Positions 8,370-9,670 of a stretch of 9,670 bases of DNA are shown here, piece by piece. The position numbers and the translations under genes are program-made. Each line of letters opens with the position of its first letter. Position 1 is the stretch's first letter. The notes beneath the pieces were generated by a model that saw nothing but the letters and a program-made list of their open reading frames with translations, had not been told where the DNA came from and did no database searches. Origin of the DNA: Oscillospiraceae bacterium (lineage in GTDB: Bacteria; Bacillota; Clostridia; Oscillospirales; Acutalibacteraceae); the NCBI GenBank assembly GCA_031254555.1, contig JAIRUF010000032.1, positions 1-9,670 of the forward strand. Reading direction: 5' to 3'.

Positions 8370-8419
8370 TTTAAAACACTCCCCGATGCAATACAAAATA
8401 AATTGAAAATAATATTTTT

Positions 8420-8449
8420 ATTTTATCGCAAAAGGTAGTTACATGTCAA
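8420..8449 (-). promoter_or_regulatory. Sigma-A promoter of the lipoprotein gene
   Basis: On the minus strand a perfect TTGACA (8449-8444) is separated by 18 bases from TAAAAT (8425-8420), five of six matches to the -10 consensus. The start of transcription would be near 8413, about 44 bases before the TTG start codon at 8369. Confidence 0.6.
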
Positions 8450-8489
8450 ATAATTTGGAATGTGAACATTTTTAGCCATTATCTGCGTC

Positions 8490-8527
8490 AAAAAACTCAG
8501 GAAAAACAAATTGTTCCTGAGTTTTTT
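8490..8527 (-). terminator. Terminator of the ABC transporter operon
   Basis: AAAAAACTCAGGAA (8490-8503) pairs with TTCCTGAGTTTTTT (8514-8527), a 14-bp stem with a 10-base loop. On the minus strand the arm ends in six T residues, the classical intrinsic form. It lies about 70 bases past the stop codon at 8600. The A/T symmetry means it could act on both strands. Confidence 0.85.
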
Positions 8528-8599
8528 CCATTGATGAAAAATAAAAGAGATGTTAACAAGTCATTTTCGAGCTGTAAAAACAGGTAAATTTAACTGATA

Positions 8600-9208
8600 T
8601 TAATCTATATCCAGCTTAATTTGCCTTGTGCATAATATATCCAGCAGCGGGCTAACATGACTTACAATGAGCAACCCGATGTTCCGGCGCTTAGTTTCAC
8701 TGAGCAAAAAGTTCCATATCTGGCTTTGAGTTATAGGGTCAAGCATCGTTGTTATCTCGTCCGCTATTATAAATTTTGTTTTATTGCCCAAAACCCTTGC
8801 AATGCAAAATCTCTGTAATTCACCGCCGGAAAGCTCCCCGGGGAAACGCTGGAGCCAATCTTTTTCTATGCCAAGCTGTTCTATCACGGCGGGGTCGATT
8901 TGCGCAGCCTCTTTAAAGACATGGCTCATACGAAGTTTCGGGTTAAGTGCATACTCGGGATGTTGCCATATCATTTGAACAGGGCAGTACGGGCCAAAAT
9001 CTTGCAAAGGGGCACCGTCAAGCGTCACACTTCCGATTTCCGGCTGATCATATCCCGATAAGATTTTGCACAGTGTAGTTTTGCCGTAGCCGCTGGGCGC
9101 AAATATACCTACTCTTTCATGGCTGCAAAGTTCTATGTTAAAGTTTTCTAAAATAAATGGCAACTTTGGACTGTATCTAAAAGAAATATTTTCAGCCTTA
9201 AGTTTCAT
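8600..9208 (-). CDS. ABC transporter ATP-binding protein, short OppF/NikE-type
   Basis: A 202-residue ATPase subunit of a peptide/nickel-type uptake transporter. Walker A is APSGYGKTT (from residue 37, Lys43), with Ala replacing the usual first Gly. The Q-loop region is MIWQHPEYALNP (Gln82), the signature is LSGGELQR (126-133), Walker B is FIIADE (146-151, Asp150/Glu151) and the switch histidine is in VSH (His184). The C-terminal oligopeptide-transporter extension seen in OppF is absent, giving a short form. A GTG at 9244 would add 12 residues but has no ribosome-binding site; the ATG at 9208 has AGGAGAG 9 bases upstream. It starts about 44 bases after the stop of the partner ATPase gene, so the two are one operon. 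The substrate is not identifiable here: peptides, nickel or another metal complex are all possible. Confidence 0.88.
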   Translation of the reverse strand: MKLKAENISFRYSPKLPFILENFNIELCSHERVGIFAPSGYGKTTLCKILSGYDQPEIGSVTLDGAPLQDFGPYCPVQMIWQHPEYALNPKLRMSHVFKEAAQIDPAVIEQLGIEKDWLQRFPGELSGGELQRFCIARVLGNKTKFIIADEITTMLDPITQSQIWNFLLSETKRRNIGLLIVSHVSPLLDILCTRQIKLDID

Positions 9209-9252
9209 TTCATTAATCTCTCCTATCCCAGTGATTACAGTCACCCGGTTTA

Positions 9253-9669
9253 TTACTTAACGCATCTCACAAAGCCGCCGCCTTTACGGACATAAGGTAT
9301 TTCATCCCGGCATCTATCCTCCCTTATGCCGCATCGGTCATAGAAGACACAGCCCTGTGAAGTTTCCTTGGCGTACGGTTGATTCCCCGGGATATATGAA
9401 AACCCGTTAGACGGCAAAGCATCAAACAAGGCCTTTGTATACGGATGGCGCAAAGAGTTTTTATCTAAAAAATCACTGGCTGGCAAGTCCTCTATAGTGG
9501 TGCCGGAATAAAATACAACTATCCTGTCCACATAATCTATGCACAGCTCTAAATCGTGGGTAATAAGCAAAATCCCGGCACCGCCTTGGGCAATTTGCTT
9601 AAAATGGCTCATCACTTTTTTTGCCACATCTTTGTGAAGTCCGGGGGTTGGCTCGTCCGCTATAACAAG
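9253..9669 (-). CDS. ABC transporter ATP-binding protein, OppD/DppD/NikD-type (5' end cut by window edge)
   Basis: This is the C-terminal part, 138 residues, of the first ATPase of the same transporter. The frame is open to the right edge and the GTG at 9627 is internal, because the codons before it encode LVIADEPTPGLHKD, containing the Walker B motif (Asp5/Glu6 of the visible part) and D-loop. The switch histidine is in LLITHDLE. The C-terminal extension typical of OppD/DppD follows: HPYTKALFDALP (the oligo-HPY motif) and a four-cysteine region (GCVFYDRCGIREDRC and the final FVRC). In a characterised mycobacterial Dpp transporter the equivalent cysteines bind an iron-sulfur cluster; that is not shown here. 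The substrate-binding protein and permeases are expected upstream, beyond the edge. Confidence 0.92.
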   Translation of the reverse strand, partial: LVIADEPTPGLHKDVAKKVMSHFKQIAQGGAGILLITHDLELCIDYVDRIVVFYSGTTIEDLPASDFLDKNSLRHPYTKALFDALPSNGFSYIPGNQPYAKETSQGCVFYDRCGIREDRCRDEIPYVRKGGGFVRCVK

Positions 9670-9670
9670 C

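Overview
The window looks like a low-GC, endospore-forming Firmicute, most likely a member of the Clostridia. It carries a YunB-type sporulation gene, an NAD-dependent DNA ligase, a SpoIID-like/peptidoglycan-binding protein of the kind common in clostridia, strong AGGAGG ribosome-binding sites and a Gram-positive-type SOS box. No rRNA, tRNA, transposase or CRISPR array is visible, and the species cannot be named from this sequence.

Layout, left to right. (1) Bases 1-2684, plus strand: the 3' part of yunB (cut by the left edge), then a complete ligA behind a short intergenic gap with an extended -10 promoter. (2) 2685-2862: a non-coding gap with a long imperfect inverted repeat and a perfect 13-bp hairpin, the latter probably terminating the next gene. 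(3) 2863-4782, minus strand: a 639-residue protein that joins a SpoIID-like domain, two peptidoglycan-binding domains, a proline-rich linker and a tail resembling the wall-binding end of phage endolysins. (4) 4797-5252: a gene-free stretch, then a small GlsB/YeaQ/YmgE-type membrane protein gene and a strong hairpin terminator. (5) 5623-7343, plus strand: a compact unit made of a near-consensus vegetative promoter, a LexA (SOS) box just downstream of it, an excisionase-like helix-turn-helix gene, an N-acetylmuramoyl-L-alanine amidase (endolysin type, no signal peptide), a small holin-like protein and a terminator. (6) 7353-8369, minus strand: a lipoprotein of unknown function with its own promoter. 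(7) 8490-9670, minus strand: the end of a peptide/nickel-type ABC transporter operon, with two ATPase subunits (the upstream one cut by the right edge) and a terminator.

The most interesting part is unit 5. It reads as a stand-alone lysis cassette (holin plus endolysin) under DNA-damage control, with no phage head, tail, packaging or integrase genes beside it in the window. By inference, DNA damage would release LexA, the amidase would build up in the cytoplasm, and the holin would let it reach the wall, lysing the cell or releasing cargo. Whether it is a prophage remnant or a domesticated host system cannot be settled from this window.
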